A DNA stretch of 64,000 nucleotides from Parashewanella sp049608225 (GCA_049608225.1 JBMYXI010000002.1:52917-116916); one strand, 5' to 3'. Counted from the stretch's first letter, positions 9,350-19,025 are shown. Made by a program: numbers and translations. The notes: generated from the letters alone by a model not told the origin.

Positions 9350-9862
9350 ATGACTAATGCACCAACAGCGCCTGCGCAGGTAAGAGATCCGATCCTCCAT
9401 TATTGGAACACTAAGGCATTACCCAATTTACGTGATAATTCATATATTCAAAATTTCTTGGTTTCTGCGATTATTTGCAGTGACAAGATTGGCTTGAGAG
9501 GACTAATATATTCGCCAATTGCTGCAACAGCAGTCTCTTTGGCTCAATTTTTGTCATACAAGTCATTAATGCATATGGGCACGTCACAGTCAAAAGCCGT
9601 TGCATATTCAAATAAGGTAAGAGAGTTAAGTTTAGTATGTAGTGTTGGTTTTCTTTGTTTAAAAAAAGCGAACGCGGATAACATAATGATTTTTAGCGTG
9701 AGTGCAGGTGTGCTTGGCGCAGTGCTGGCGCCGAAGTTAATAGAACCACTCTCAAAGAAAGCTAACTTGCCACAGATATCATCCAATATCAGTACGATAA
9801 TCGGCACAGGTCTCGCTCTGTTTGTCTCCGACTTATTATTGCATTTCTTTGTCAAAGCTTAA
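9350..9862 (+). CDS. Small membrane protein of unknown function
   Basis: 170 residues, not recognised. The N-terminal ~35 residues are polar, starting MTNAPTAPAQ. At least three hydrophobic stretches follow (about 38-65, 103-128 and 147-168), so it is probably an integral membrane protein. There is no clear Shine-Dalgarno. It sits between tcdA and the MITE-like repeat, next to no gene of known function. The Ala/Thr/Pro N-terminus is like those of the other orphan proteins in the window. Confidence 0.6.
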   Translation: MTNAPTAPAQVRDPILHYWNTKALPNLRDNSYIQNFLVSAIICSDKIGLRGLIYSPIAATAVSLAQFLSYKSLMHMGTSQSKAVAYSNKVRELSLVCSVGFLCLKKANADNIMIFSVSAGVLGAVLAPKLIEPLSKKANLPQISSNISTIIGTGLALFVSDLLLHFFVKA

Positions 9863-9923
9863 ATAAGAATAGACTCCATAAAAGTCAAGAGGACAAATTC
9901 AACCTGAAAAATTTTATCGCATT

Positions 9924-10192
9924 TTAGGGGCTGTTTATCTTTATTGATATTTTCAGCAACCGGTTATTTTTGACGTTAGCAAAGCGGAGCAAACGTTATT
10001 TAGTTATTCTAAATGAGTGCAGCGACAATGCAGCTAGCGTTAAAAATAACCATTGCCCTATGGGCTGAGCCTAAATCATCTTACTCTGCGTTGAAAACAC
10101 TTTATTTAGATGACTAAACGACTCTGTTTCCGCCTTGATTAAGGCGATTTATTGCTCAGCTGAATTATTAAACAAAGATCAACAGCCCCTAA
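9924..10192. repeat. MITE-like element, copy 1 (complete)
   Basis: A 269-bp non-coding element bounded by 19-bp terminal inverted repeats matching at 18 of 19 positions: TTAGGGGCTGTTTATCTTT (9924-9942) and the complement of AAAGATCAACAGCCCCTAA (10174-10192). A TA dinucleotide lies at each tip, so a TA target duplication is possible. The interior is shared, at roughly 80% identity by eye, with 19361-19607. There is no transposase gene, so it would have been moved in trans. It fills the putA-9862 intergenic gap. Confidence 0.8.
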
Positions 10193-10210
10193 TGTTTTTG
10201 CTGTTCCCAG

Positions 10211-10239
10211 TAAAAAAGGCTAAGTCTTCACTTAGCCTT
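10211..10239 (-). terminator. Rho-independent terminator of putA
   Basis: Read on the minus strand: AAGGCTAAG, a 6-nt loop, CTTAGCCTT and then a T-run. It lies 25 bases beyond the putA stop. Confidence 0.85.
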
Positions 10240-10263
10240 AACATCTTGATCGGTCAAAAGATG

Positions 10264-13200
10264 TTATTCTTCACCGTCACCTAGTGACAATAAGGTCGCA
10301 TTACCACCAATGGCAGTAATGTTATTGGTGCGTGTCTTTTCAGTGACAAAACGCGTTAGGTAATGTGGTCCACCAGCTTTAGGTCCTGTACCAGAAAGTC
10401 CTTGCCCACCAAATGGTTGCACACCAACAACTGCGCCAATTTGGTTACGGTTAATGTAAACATTACCGACATCAACTTTCTCGGCAATTTCCAATGCATG
10501 ACCTTCATTGCGACTATGAATACCTAAGGTTAACCCGAAACCTGTACTGTTAATGTCAGCAATCACTTTATCAAGATCTTTCGCAGCATAACGGATCACA
10601 TGCAAGATTGGTCCAAAATGTTCTTTCTCAAGCACTTTAATCGAATCAATTTCAACCGCAGTTGGCGCAACAAAGTGGCCATTTTCCGTTGCTTGTGGCA
10701 GATCAATTTGCTTGATCAGCTTACCCACTTGCTTGATGTGATCAATATGCGCATTCAAGTTTGCTTTCGCCGTTGCATCAATCACAGGACCTACATCAGT
10801 TTTGTATTCACCAGGATGACCAATTGATAACTCTTCCATTGCACCTTGCATGACATCAATAACGCGATCAGCAATATCTTGCTGCACATACAGCACACGT
10901 AATGCTGAGCAGCGTTGACCTGCACTGGTGAAAGAAGAAGCCACAACATCGTTGACCACTTGCTCAGGTTGAGACGTTGAGTCGACAACCATCGCATTTT
11001 GACCACCAGTTTCAGCGATTAATGGAATGATAGCACCATCACGATTTGCCAAGGTTAAATTGATGCGTTTTGCTGTACCCGTTGAGCCAGTAAAGCAAAC
11101 GCCACCAATACGTTCATCGGCTGTAATTTTCGCTCCAACCGTAGCACCCGTTCCAGGTAAGAATTGAAGAACATCAGTAGGAATACCCGCCTGATGAGCC
11201 AATTGCACTGCGCGATAACCAACAAGACAAGTTTGCTCAGCTGGTTTTGCAATTACAGTATTACCCGCTGCCAGTGCCGCCGTCACTTGACCTAAGAAAA
11301 TCGCTAACGGGAAGTTCCATGGACTGATGCAAACAAATACACCACGGCCCTGTAAGAATAGTTCATTCAGTTCACCCGTAGGTCCTGGCATCACTTCTGG
11401 CTGCGCCATCATTTTTTTGGCTTGCACAGCATAGTAACGGCAAAAATCAACGGCTTCACGCACTTCATCAATGCCATCTTGCAAGCTTTTACCTGCTTCA
11501 CGAGTACATAATGCAATCAACTCTTCACGATTTTCTTCAAGTAAATCTGCCAACTTTTGTAACGCGTTGGCACGTAGCTCAACAGGAGTATTACACCAGC
11601 TGCCAAATGCCGATGTCGCAGAACTTAATGCTTGTTCAATGGCAACATCATTAGCGTAAGCCACTTGCCCAACAATTTGGCGGGTATCAAATGGGCTGAC
11701 CACATCATGGAGCTCACCAGTTAAGGTTTCACCGTTAACTAAAGGTCCTGCCTTCCAGCTTGTGTCTTTAAACACATCAAGTGCTTTAAAAAATGGTGTC
11801 GCTTCAGAAGAAATATTCATATTCAATCCCATTGAATTTTTGCGCTCAGCACCAAAAATATCGGCTGGCATGACAATTTTATGATTCGCTAAGCTCTTAA
11901 AACGTTTTAAGGTTGTTAGTGGGTGTACCACTAATGAATCAATTGGCGTTTTCGGATCAACCAATTTATGTACGAAAGAGGTATTAGCGCCATTTTCTAA
12001 CAAGCGGCGTACCAAGTAGGGTAGCAAGTCTTTATGAGCACCGATTGGGGCATAGATACGGACCGTTTTAACGCCCGCTTCTGCCAGCAAGGTGTCATAC
12101 AACTCTTCACCCATGCCATGCAAACGTTGAAATTCATATTCGCGATCACCAGACATAGCGGAAACTGCAGCAACAGTTTGCGCGTTATGCGTTGCGAATT
12201 GTGGGTAAATAGCACCACGTGTTTTATCAGATAATAAGTAACGGGCACAGGCTAGATAAGAAACATCGGTACCCGATTTTCGGGTATAAAGCGGATAGCC
12301 ATGTTCGCCGTTTTCTTGTGCCCATTTCAGTTCACTATCCCAATATGCACCTTTCACCAAACGCACAGGAATTTCGTCACCTTGATCTTTTGCAAGACGG
12401 GTTAACCAAACAAGTACAGGTAATGCGCGTTTGGAATAAGCTTGTACCACAATGCCGAGTAAACCCCAGCCCTTGGCAATATCTGATTGATACAATTTTT
12501 TGAACAGTTCTAAAGAAAGCTCCAATCGATCCATTTCTTCCGCATCAATAGAAATACCCACATTGACACTACGAGCCAATTCAATCAGCTGAATAACGCG
12601 ATCGTATAATTCAGTTAGCGTTCTGTCAGTATTGGCAACTTCATATCTTGGATGCAATGCCGTTAATTTAATTGATACGGTTGGTCGAGGTGCTTCAGAT
12701 TCGTTGTAGCTTTTGGCACCCAAAGCGCGAATCGCATCCGCATAATCAGTAAAATATTTTTTGGCGTCCTTTTGGGTTAACGCAGCTTCACCCAGCATAT
12801 CGTAACTATGGGTATAGCCAAGTTTGCGTTTATCTTCACTATTTTTTAACCCTTCTTCAATAGTGCGACCTAATACAAACTGCTTGCCCATAATTTTCAT
12901 CGCCGCCAACATGGCTTGGCGGATCACAGGTTCACCTAATCGATTGACTAAGCGCCCAAGTAAACTACTTGGCTTACCATCGACAGATTGATCTAATTTA
13001 ACAATCTTACCCGTCAGCATTAATCCCCAAGTTGAGGCATTTACTAACACAGAATCGCTTTGACTTACGTGTTTATCCCATTTTGCACCCGATAGCTTAT
13101 CTTCAATCAGTGCATCAGCTGTGGCAGAGTCAGGAATACGAAGCAAGGCCTCCGCCAAACACATCAATATAATGCCTTCTTGAGTTTCAAGGCTATATTG

Positions 13201-13443
13201 TTGCAAAAAGGCGTCAATCCCAACCATCAATCCTTTTTTTTCATACTGACGAACCTTATTCACCATATCGTATGCACGCTGTGTTACACGCTGGATTTCT
13301 TCATCAGACGAAGGGACAAGCTTAATTAGCTCAGACAAGTACTGTTCTTCATCAACCACATAATTATCACTAACGGCTGTGAACAGTTCAGAGAGATCGG
13401 CTTGGTCGTAACAACCTGCCAGTACTTCACTCGCTTTGAACAT
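10264..13443 (-). CDS. putA: Bifunctional proline dehydrogenase / L-glutamate gamma-semialdehyde dehydrogenase
   Basis: 1059 residues. It oxidises proline to P5C with FAD and then glutamate semialdehyde to glutamate with NAD+. The N-terminal half is the PRODH barrel (RLVKGAYWDSELKWAQ; YAPIGAHKDLLPYLVRRLLENG with the flavin/proline arginines). The C-terminal half is ALDH: FTGSTGTAKRI, active-site TAGQRCSALRVLYVQ with catalytic Cys, and EKEHFGPILHV. It is shorter than E. coli PutA (1320) because it lacks the N-terminal ribbon-helix-helix repressor domain, so regulation must come from another protein. GGAAGC precedes the ATG. An inverted repeat at 13518-13527 is a candidate operator. Confidence 0.97.
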   Translation of the reverse strand: MFKASEVLAGCYDQADLSELFTAVSDNYVVDEEQYLSELIKLVPSSDEEIQRVTQRAYDMVNKVRQYEKKGLMVGIDAFLQQYSLETQEGIILMCLAEALLRIPDSATADALIEDKLSGAKWDKHVSQSDSVLVNASTWGLMLTGKIVKLDQSVDGKPSSLLGRLVNRLGEPVIRQAMLAAMKIMGKQFVLGRTIEEGLKNSEDKRKLGYTHSYDMLGEAALTQKDAKKYFTDYADAIRALGAKSYNESEAPRPTVSIKLTALHPRYEVANTDRTLTELYDRVIQLIELARSVNVGISIDAEEMDRLELSLELFKKLYQSDIAKGWGLLGIVVQAYSKRALPVLVWLTRLAKDQGDEIPVRLVKGAYWDSELKWAQENGEHGYPLYTRKSGTDVSYLACARYLLSDKTRGAIYPQFATHNAQTVAAVSAMSGDREYEFQRLHGMGEELYDTLLAEAGVKTVRIYAPIGAHKDLLPYLVRRLLENGANTSFVHKLVDPKTPIDSLVVHPLTTLKRFKSLANHKIVMPADIFGAERKNSMGLNMNISSEATPFFKALDVFKDTSWKAGPLVNGETLTGELHDVVSPFDTRQIVGQVAYANDVAIEQALSSATSAFGSWCNTPVELRANALQKLADLLEENREELIALCTREAGKSLQDGIDEVREAVDFCRYYAVQAKKMMAQPEVMPGPTGELNELFLQGRGVFVCISPWNFPLAIFLGQVTAALAAGNTVIAKPAEQTCLVGYRAVQLAHQAGIPTDVLQFLPGTGATVGAKITADERIGGVCFTGSTGTAKRINLTLANRDGAIIPLIAETGGQNAMVVDSTSQPEQVVNDVVASSFTSAGQRCSALRVLYVQQDIADRVIDVMQGAMEELSIGHPGEYKTDVGPVIDATAKANLNAHIDHIKQVGKLIKQIDLPQATENGHFVAPTAVEIDSIKVLEKEHFGPILHVIRYAAKDLDKVIADINSTGFGLTLGIHSRNEGHALEIAEKVDVGNVYINRNQIGAVVGVQPFGGQGLSGTGPKAGGPHYLTRFVTEKTRTNNITAIGGNATLLSLGDGEE

Positions 13444-13517
13444 AGTAGTGCTTCCATCTTGGCCCCATTGGGCACGCTTATGATTAGGTTATTACCTGTG
13501 CTTATTGTGCATACATT

Positions 13518-13527
13518 TTGTATACAA
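13518..13527 (-). promoter_or_regulatory. TTGTATACAA palindrome upstream of putA
   Basis: A perfect 10-bp palindrome about 75 bases upstream of the putA ATG, with a related GTGCATAC at 13508-13515. GntR-family regulators often bind TGTATACA-type sites. Because this PutA lacks its own DNA-binding domain, an external regulator here is plausible; identity is inferred. Confidence 0.4.
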
Positions 13528-13741
13528 TATTTAAAATTGGCGCGATTATACCGATAAAATCTTATACCGCAAACTAGATAATCGAGGAAAGAGTTATTGC
13601 TTTATTTGAATAATTTCTGTCATGTTTAATGACTGTTCTACGAGTGATAAAAATGAGTAAATTAAGATTCACTTGCAGTTTATCTCGACTTCATATCTAT
13701 CAGATACACTTAAAATAAATCCAATACTTTTTGAGGTAACT

Positions 13742-14203
13742 ATGGCAACTGCAGCAGGTACTAGTGAAGTGCTATTTCAAGATCCTACTGAACGAGGTAT
13801 GCATCAATCAGATATAGCAACTTATCAGACTGGACCAGATTTAATTTTAGGTCAGAGCAAAACGAAAGTAGTCGATGCGATTAAGGACAATGCGGCTATT
13901 GATTTCCCAATACAAGGGAGAATACTCACTCACGTATATCGTGTTAAGTTTGAACAACGAAAAATTGATAGCATTTGTAAAGTAAATGAATATACCGGAG
14001 TTAAATGGTTCACACATAAGGCTAGCGAATTTGTTTCATCTACTATATTTAAGTATTCTCAATTCCATAAAAGCGGCCAAACCACCGCACATATTAGAGA
14101 AAAATTAGAGTTATTTATACAGGAGACAGCTCACAAAAGAGGATTTGAGCTGCACAAGCCAAATAGAAATACCGATGAATGGTGGGGTACAGAGAAAAAG
14201 TAA
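13742..14203 (+). CDS. Lineage-specific protein of unknown function
   Basis: 153 residues from ATG 13742, which has GAGG seven bases upstream; an ATG at 13673 in the same frame lacks a ribosome binding site. I do not recognise it. The N-terminus is MATAAGTSEVLFQDPTERG, small-residue and polar without a signal peptide. The rest is soluble and Lys-rich, with a predicted helical part (about 95-135) and a charged C-terminus (WWGTEKK). It is followed by its own terminator, so it is a single-gene unit divergent from putA. Confidence 0.7.
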   Translation: MATAAGTSEVLFQDPTERGMHQSDIATYQTGPDLILGQSKTKVVDAIKDNAAIDFPIQGRILTHVYRVKFEQRKIDSICKVNEYTGVKWFTHKASEFVSSTIFKYSQFHKSGQTTAHIREKLELFIQETAHKRGFELHKPNRNTDEWWGTEKK

Positions 14204-14245
14204 CCAAATTAAGCTAGCGATTATCCTCCGATATGCTCCGAATTC

Positions 14246-14272
14246 ATGGGCGTTATTTTAACGCCCATTTTT
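14246..14272 (+). terminator. Rho-independent terminator after the 13742 gene
   Basis: ATGGGCGTT, short AT loop, AACGCCCAT and TTTTT, about 45 bases after the stop codon. Confidence 0.85.
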
Positions 14273-14339
14273 CTATATAACGATGCACCAGAGTCAGCTT
14301 AATCAAGAAAAAAATGACTGTAGAATTTACACTAAACAA

Positions 14340-14951
14340 TCACCAGCTTGTTTGCTTTTTACGGCCAGGTCTTGGCAAATAAACCAATATCAGACCAAGC
14401 AATAACCCTGCACCAGCAATCAGACCGCCTTCACGCCAAAATTGATAGCGTTGCTGTTTGTTATTGTCTGCAAGCTTCAATTTAAGTGTACTTACTTCTT
14501 TTTCTGCCCGTTGGCGTAGGTCGCTTTCTTTCTTCAACGAAAGCGTAAGTTCCCTCACTTGCTGCATAACATGATCACTTTCAGCTTGAACTTGCTTTAC
14601 ACGTTCCTCACTTATAGCTTTGGCTTGTGAAAGCTGGCTACTGAGTTCACTAATTTGAGCCTCCAGTTTAGGCACTGTTACACGAAAACTAGGTTTACTA
14701 CTGATCATATTGGTCTTAATCCAACCTTCTCGACCTTTATTATCAATAATTTTTGAGTAACCGTCTTTGGCTTCTGCAAATAATGAAATTTTACGTCCTG
14801 CCGCGACACTACCAAGGATCTTATATTGAGATCCTGGGCCTGAATGCATGTACACATAAACATTCTCTGACACATAACGCGGCATCGTTTCTTCTGCTGA
14901 AGCCGAAAAAACAAAAATGAGACTTAATAAAACAGAAAGTAATCGCAGCAC
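14340..14951 (-). CDS. ygiM: SH3b-domain membrane protein (YgiM/TIGR04211 type)
   Basis: 203 residues. A signal peptide ends near SASAEE (residues 18-21). A bacterial SH3 domain follows (about 25-88: VYVYMHSGPGSQYKILGSV ... GREGWIKTNM). Then comes a long coiled coil (about 95-165) and a C-terminal transmembrane helix (GLIAGAGLLLGLILVYLP) with a basic tail. This matches YgiM/HtrG-like proteins, periplasmic with an inner-membrane anchor and a proposed envelope role. It lies downstream of the DUF47-pit operon but separated from it by a terminator. Confidence 0.88.
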   Translation of the reverse strand: MLRLLSVLLSLIFVFSASAEETMPRYVSENVYVYMHSGPGSQYKILGSVAAGRKISLFAEAKDGYSKIIDNKGREGWIKTNMISSKPSFRVTVPKLEAQISELSSQLSQAKAISEERVKQVQAESDHVMQQVRELTLSLKKESDLRQRAEKEVSTLKLKLADNNKQQRYQFWREGGLIAGAGLLLGLILVYLPRPGRKKQTSW

Positions 14952-15035
14952 CTAACAACCTCAATCGAATAATTTTAGGCTAATGCTATGGATTTATAAC
15001 GATTATTGCAATAAGTAATCCTGCAATAATTAGAT

Positions 15036-15062
15036 AAAAGGGAAGCACATTGCTTCCCTTTT
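15036..15062 (-). terminator. Terminator downstream of the pit gene
   Basis: AAAAGGGAAGC, loop ACATT, GCTTCCCTTTT: an 11-bp perfect stem with A/T-runs on both sides, 23 bases beyond the phosphate transporter stop. It is symmetric, so it could work in both directions. Confidence 0.85.
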
Positions 15063-15084
15063 ATACTCAATAATCTGTGATTAA

Positions 15085-16353
15085 TTAACCGAAGATACTT
15101 TTGATCACGTAGAAGAAGATTATTGATAACGCAGCACCTGCAGGTAGTGTAACCACCCAAGAAACAACGATATTACGAACCACACCGATATTAATTGCTG
15201 CAATACCGCGAGCCATACCTACACCTAAAACGGCGCCCACTAAAGTTTGAGTGGTTGAGATAGGTAAACCAGTACCTGAAGCAAGTACCACAGTCGTTGC
15301 CGCAGCAAGCTCAGCAGCAAAACCACGACTCGGCGTTAAGTGAGTAATGTTTTTACCAATGGTTTGCATTACACGCTTACCGAAAATAGCCAAGCCCATT
15401 ACAATACCAATTGCACCCAGTGGTAATATCCACCATACCAACTCTGCTTTCTTAGCAATTTCGCCGCCACTTTGTACCACAGAGACTACTGCTGCTAGTG
15501 GGCCAATTGCATTAGCAACGTCATTTGAACCATGGGCGAAAGCCATACAACAAGCTGTCACGACCATCAAGATTGCGAATACTTTTTCAACGTTACCAAA
15601 TTGATCATTTTTATCTAGCTTTGGATCAATTTTCAAACGCTTAATCGCAATCATACCCGCAATACCTATCAGTACTGCAACAGCAATTGCTAAAGCATAG
15701 GCTTCCACTGTCGTAAACTTAAGACCTACGTGCTTCAAGCCTTTTGTAATGGTTACTAGTGACATAATAAAGCCAGCTAATGCCATATAGAAAGGCACAT
15801 ATTTCTTAGCATTTTGCAGCGGATTATCTGTATCAAAAATCAGCTTTTGCACGCTTTGGAATATCATGAAGGCGATGAATCCAGAAATCGCTGGAGTGAT
15901 AACCCACGAACCAACAATCCCACCGACTTTGCCCCATGATACTGCATCTGCTCCAACGCCTACTGCGGCAAAACCTACAATAGCACCAATGATCGAATGC
16001 GTTGTTGAAACAGGCCAACCTAACGCCGAAGCAAGTACTAACCACAAGCCAGCAGCTAATAGTGAGGCAATCATTCCGTAAACCAATAACTCTGGTGTAT
16101 CTACGAAATAAGCAGAATCAATAATACCTTTACGAATGGTACTTGTTACTTCACCACCCGCTAAATAAGCACCTGCGAATTCAAAAATCATTGCGATAAT
16201 AATCGCTTGTTTGATCGTGATCGCGTTTGAGCCTACTGACGTTCCCATGGCATTAGCAACATCATTTGCGCCAATACCCCAAGCCATTAAAAATCCGAAT
16301 GCAGCCGCGATAGCAATAAGCATCGGGCCATTGGCGATTAATACATCAACCAT
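15085..16353 (-). CDS. PiT-family inorganic phosphate transporter
   Basis: 422 residues with 10-12 transmembrane helices. The two PiT signature repeats are visible: GANDVANAMGTSVGS near the N-terminus and GSNDVANAIGPLAAV in the second half, each binding phosphate/cation. GWPVSTTHSIIGAIVG and GLPISTTQTLVGAVLG are the paired STTxxxxGA motifs. It imports phosphate (or metal-phosphate) driven by H+ or Na+. It is the second gene of an operon with the DUF47 protein, which ends 26 bases upstream, the standard low-affinity Pit arrangement. Confidence 0.95.
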   Translation of the reverse strand: MVDVLIANGPMLIAIAAAFGFLMAWGIGANDVANAMGTSVGSNAITIKQAIIIAMIFEFAGAYLAGGEVTSTIRKGIIDSAYFVDTPELLVYGMIASLLAAGLWLVLASALGWPVSTTHSIIGAIVGFAAVGVGADAVSWGKVGGIVGSWVITPAISGFIAFMIFQSVQKLIFDTDNPLQNAKKYVPFYMALAGFIMSLVTITKGLKHVGLKFTTVEAYALAIAVAVLIGIAGMIAIKRLKIDPKLDKNDQFGNVEKVFAILMVVTACCMAFAHGSNDVANAIGPLAAVVSVVQSGGEIAKKAELVWWILPLGAIGIVMGLAIFGKRVMQTIGKNITHLTPSRGFAAELAAATTVVLASGTGLPISTTQTLVGAVLGVGMARGIAAINIGVVRNIVVSWVVTLPAGAALSIIFFYVIKSIFG

Positions 16354-16379
16354 TTCTACAACCTTGAAAACTGTTTAAA

Positions 16380-17060
16380 TTAGACGCGAGCCAACATTAG
16401 CTCTAAACGGGAACCAACGCGCTCAGCTAAATCAGCTAAATCGCCTACCCATTCGATGATTTTATATAAAAACATAACATCAACTGGATTTAGCTCAGAC
16501 TCCATCGCGAACAATTGGCGTCTTAGCTGAATCTGAATATCATCCGTGTCTTCTTCGATGCTATCGAGTTTGTGGATCATTTTTTCGACTAAATCGACTT
16601 CACGACCACGAAAGCCCGCTTCCAACAAATCATCCAACTCATTGATTGCTTCTTTTGCCATATCAACCGCATCAATACAACGCGTCAAATAAGCAAAAAA
16701 CAGCTTTTCAATTTCAGCAGGAATAACCATGTTGCGGCCAATTACACGACCCGAGATATCTTTTGCCTTATTGGCGATCTTATCTTGTTGAGTCAGTAAC
16801 TCTAACAAATCCGCTCGCTCAACAGGCATAAATAACCCACCAGGAAGTTGTAGGCGAATGTCACGTTTTTGTACGTCCGCTTCTCTTTCTGTTTGGCTAA
16901 TTTTTTTACGCAGCGCAATTGCGCCTTCCCAATCCCCTTTTGTTGATGCTTCAAAAAAAGGAACAAGTATTGATGCACATTCGTGCACTTTATCTATGTG
17001 CTCTTGAAGAGGCTTAATTGGCGATTTTGCAAACACGCCCAAAATAGAGTTTACTGGCAT
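16380..17060 (-). CDS. DUF47 / TIGR00153 Pit accessory protein
   Basis: 226-residue all-helical protein of the PhoU-like DUF47 family (TIGR00153). The start MPVNSILGVFAKSPIKPLQEH, the READVQKRDIRLQLPGGLFMPV segment and the C-terminal WVGDLADLAERVGSRLELMLAR are typical. It is cytoplasmic and thought to modulate the Pit transporter encoded just downstream; the mechanism is not established. A candidate Pho box lies 365 bases upstream, oriented toward this operon. Confidence 0.93.
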   Translation of the reverse strand: MPVNSILGVFAKSPIKPLQEHIDKVHECASILVPFFEASTKGDWEGAIALRKKISQTEREADVQKRDIRLQLPGGLFMPVERADLLELLTQQDKIANKAKDISGRVIGRNMVIPAEIEKLFFAYLTRCIDAVDMAKEAINELDDLLEAGFRGREVDLVEKMIHKLDSIEEDTDDIQIQLRRQLFAMESELNPVDVMFLYKIIEWVGDLADLAERVGSRLELMLARV

Positions 17061-17304
17061 TGCCGTTTACCTATTTAATGAGAAAATGATGTTTTCTAGC
17101 TATATCAAATTATAGCGTTACGAATCTAGCATTTTCCGCCCATGGCTATTTAGGTTTATCCATCATCTATGGAAAAAGCGGGCGAATGTTAACCTAAGCA
17201 TTCGCATATTGAAACTGTGTTTTCACTGCTCGATGCATTTAATCGAATTATATTGCCCTTTTTTTGCAGAAAAAACCATCAACAGGTCGAGTTCAGTTTC
17301 ATTC

Positions 17305-17358
17305 ATACTCAAAATAATTCAAGATGCAATCATTGAGCTACTTGAGTCATTTGGGTAT
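17305..17358. repeat. Imperfect palindromic intergenic repeat (copy A)
   Basis: The left arm ATACTCAAAATAATTCAAG and right arm CTTGAGTCATTTGGGTAT form an imperfect stem around GATGCAATCATTGAGCTA. It shares the ATACTC...TTxAAGATGCAAT layout with 24161-24216, suggesting one dispersed palindromic family. Confidence 0.5.
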
Positions 17359-17423
17359 CTTGCCACCAATAGAGTGACATTCGTGGTTATTGTCCATAGG
17401 TTTTATGACAACAATGTTACATC

Positions 17424-17462
17424 TTGACAGAAAAATGACAAAAGCATGAATAAATGATGACA
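17424..17462 (-). promoter_or_regulatory. Candidate Pho box
   Basis: On the minus strand TTGTCATTTTTCTGTCAA (17424-17441) closely follows the PhoB box layout of two TGTCA half-sites 11 bases apart. A third TGTCA copy (complement at 17458-17462) is exactly 22 bases (2 x 11) further. It lies between ygiF and the divergent DUF47-pit operon, and faces the latter. No biochemical evidence; assignment is by motif. Confidence 0.55.
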
Positions 17463-17505
17463 AAACGACCATTTGACTTCCACAATGATTGAGTGAAATT
17501 CGAAT

Positions 17506-18993
17506 ATGACAACTGAAGTAGAACTTAAAGTGTTGCTTTCACCTATTCACTTACACAAAGCCGAAGATTTTTTCTGCGCCATAGAGCAAAGTGAGTATCA
17601 AGGCGAGCACCAACTGTCTAACCGCTATTTTGATACACCAGACTTACAACTTCGACAATTAAAAATGGGGCTCAGAATACGAACATCTGATGCTTTTACA
17701 GAGCAAACCATCAAAACCGCAGGCAGTGTAATCGGTGGTTTACATTCAAGGCCTGAATATAATGTCTCTCTCGAAAATGATGTCGACCAACCGCAGCTTG
17801 CACTTTTTCCAAAAACTATTTGGCCTAAAACGGCTAATACTGCAGCGCTTAACTCAGAATTAACCTGTATATTTGAAACAAACTTCAATCGAAAGACATG
17901 GCATGTTACTTACCAAAAAAGTGTAATCGAAGTGGTATTAGATGTCGGTTACATCCGTTCAGATTTAATTGCGAACAGTCGGCAAGAGCCGATTCATGAA
18001 ATTGAGTTTGAGCTGGTGTCTGGCGCCGCTGAACATTTGATTTCACTTGCTAAAAAATTAGCAAAAGTGATCCCTATCCGACTCGGAAAAGCAAGTAAAG
18101 CTCAGCGAGGCTATCAATTAGCTGGCAAAAGTAAACCATTGCTATTAGAACCGCTGACCTTTATTTCCCACCCTGAAAAAAGCGCAACAACGGCTGTATT
18201 CGCCAATGTTATCGAAACTGCATTAGAACGCTGGCATTTACTGGAGCAATTGGCACAGGAACACCTCAATCAGCCAGCTAAATGTTGTAACTTTTTATAC
18301 CGCTTACGATCTTGTATTCGACTATTGAGCATTATTTTCAAGTCATTACCCAGTGAACAACATAAATTTGATAGCAGCTTAGATACATTGGAGACGCAAT
18401 TGGGATTCATTGATGATATCCAACCGATTTTAGATACCATCAAGGACCCTTTTGAACATGACAACCCAATTGATAGAGAATTAATCATTGTTCGAGCTCA
18501 AGCGCAATTGGAAAAATTTTCTCTGAGCAATGCCATAAACCGATTGTTGCTGTGCAAGAGCTATGGTTATTTGCAACTTTGTTGCCTAGAGCTAGTACTA
18601 TTGTGTAAGAAAAAAGATCTTGATAACACCTTAGATCCAATTATTTCTCGTTTACAAAATACTACATGGCAAGACTTAGTCAGCCATATCGATAAGTCCG
18701 ATTATAACGCACAGCAATATCTGCAGCTTGGACACACATTAGAAAATGCAATTCTGATCGGATTAGCATTTGGTGAGTTATACCCACATGCAGATAGGGA
18801 TAAGTTTCGAGCCCCTTGGTTAGATCTATCTAAAGGCATTAGACTATTGTCTTACTATTGCCAATTGCAAACCACCAGAGAGCAGCTCCACCTTAAGGCG
18901 GACGCACAACTTAATAGCAAACAATCCACGTTGTTAATGGCTATGGAACATACACGATTATCAGCAAGAAAAGTAAAACCATATTGGAATTAA
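17506..18993 (+). CDS. ygiF: CYTH and CHAD domain protein (inorganic triphosphatase YgiF)
   Basis: 495 residues. The N-terminal CYTH domain opens with the signature TEVELKVLL (ExExK-type) and continues with LSNRYFDTPDLQLRQLKMGLRIR, then EIEFELVSG near residue 165. The C-terminal ~280 residues are a helical CHAD domain (FLYRLRSCIRLLS; KSYGYLQL), which binds polyphosphate in characterised members. E. coli YgiF hydrolyses triphosphate. In E. coli glnE follows directly; here about 13 kb intervenes. The start is ATG 17506; a candidate Pho box lies 45 bases upstream, fitting a phosphate link. Confidence 0.9.
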   Translation: MTTEVELKVLLSPIHLHKAEDFFCAIEQSEYQGEHQLSNRYFDTPDLQLRQLKMGLRIRTSDAFTEQTIKTAGSVIGGLHSRPEYNVSLENDVDQPQLALFPKTIWPKTANTAALNSELTCIFETNFNRKTWHVTYQKSVIEVVLDVGYIRSDLIANSRQEPIHEIEFELVSGAAEHLISLAKKLAKVIPIRLGKASKAQRGYQLAGKSKPLLLEPLTFISHPEKSATTAVFANVIETALERWHLLEQLAQEHLNQPAKCCNFLYRLRSCIRLLSIIFKSLPSEQHKFDSSLDTLETQLGFIDDIQPILDTIKDPFEHDNPIDRELIIVRAQAQLEKFSLSNAINRLLLCKSYGYLQLCCLELVLLCKKKDLDNTLDPIISRLQNTTWQDLVSHIDKSDYNAQQYLQLGHTLENAILIGLAFGELYPHADRDKFRAPWLDLSKGIRLLSYYCQLQTTREQLHLKADAQLNSKQSTLLMAMEHTRLSARKVKPYWN

Positions 18994-19025
18994 TTAGTTA
19001 TAGTAATAAATTTATTTATTACTAT

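Noticed and set aside
17209..17427. 72-residue plus-strand frame upstream of ygiF
   Set aside because: It spans the palindromic repeat and ends in the Pho-box region; no ribosome binding site.
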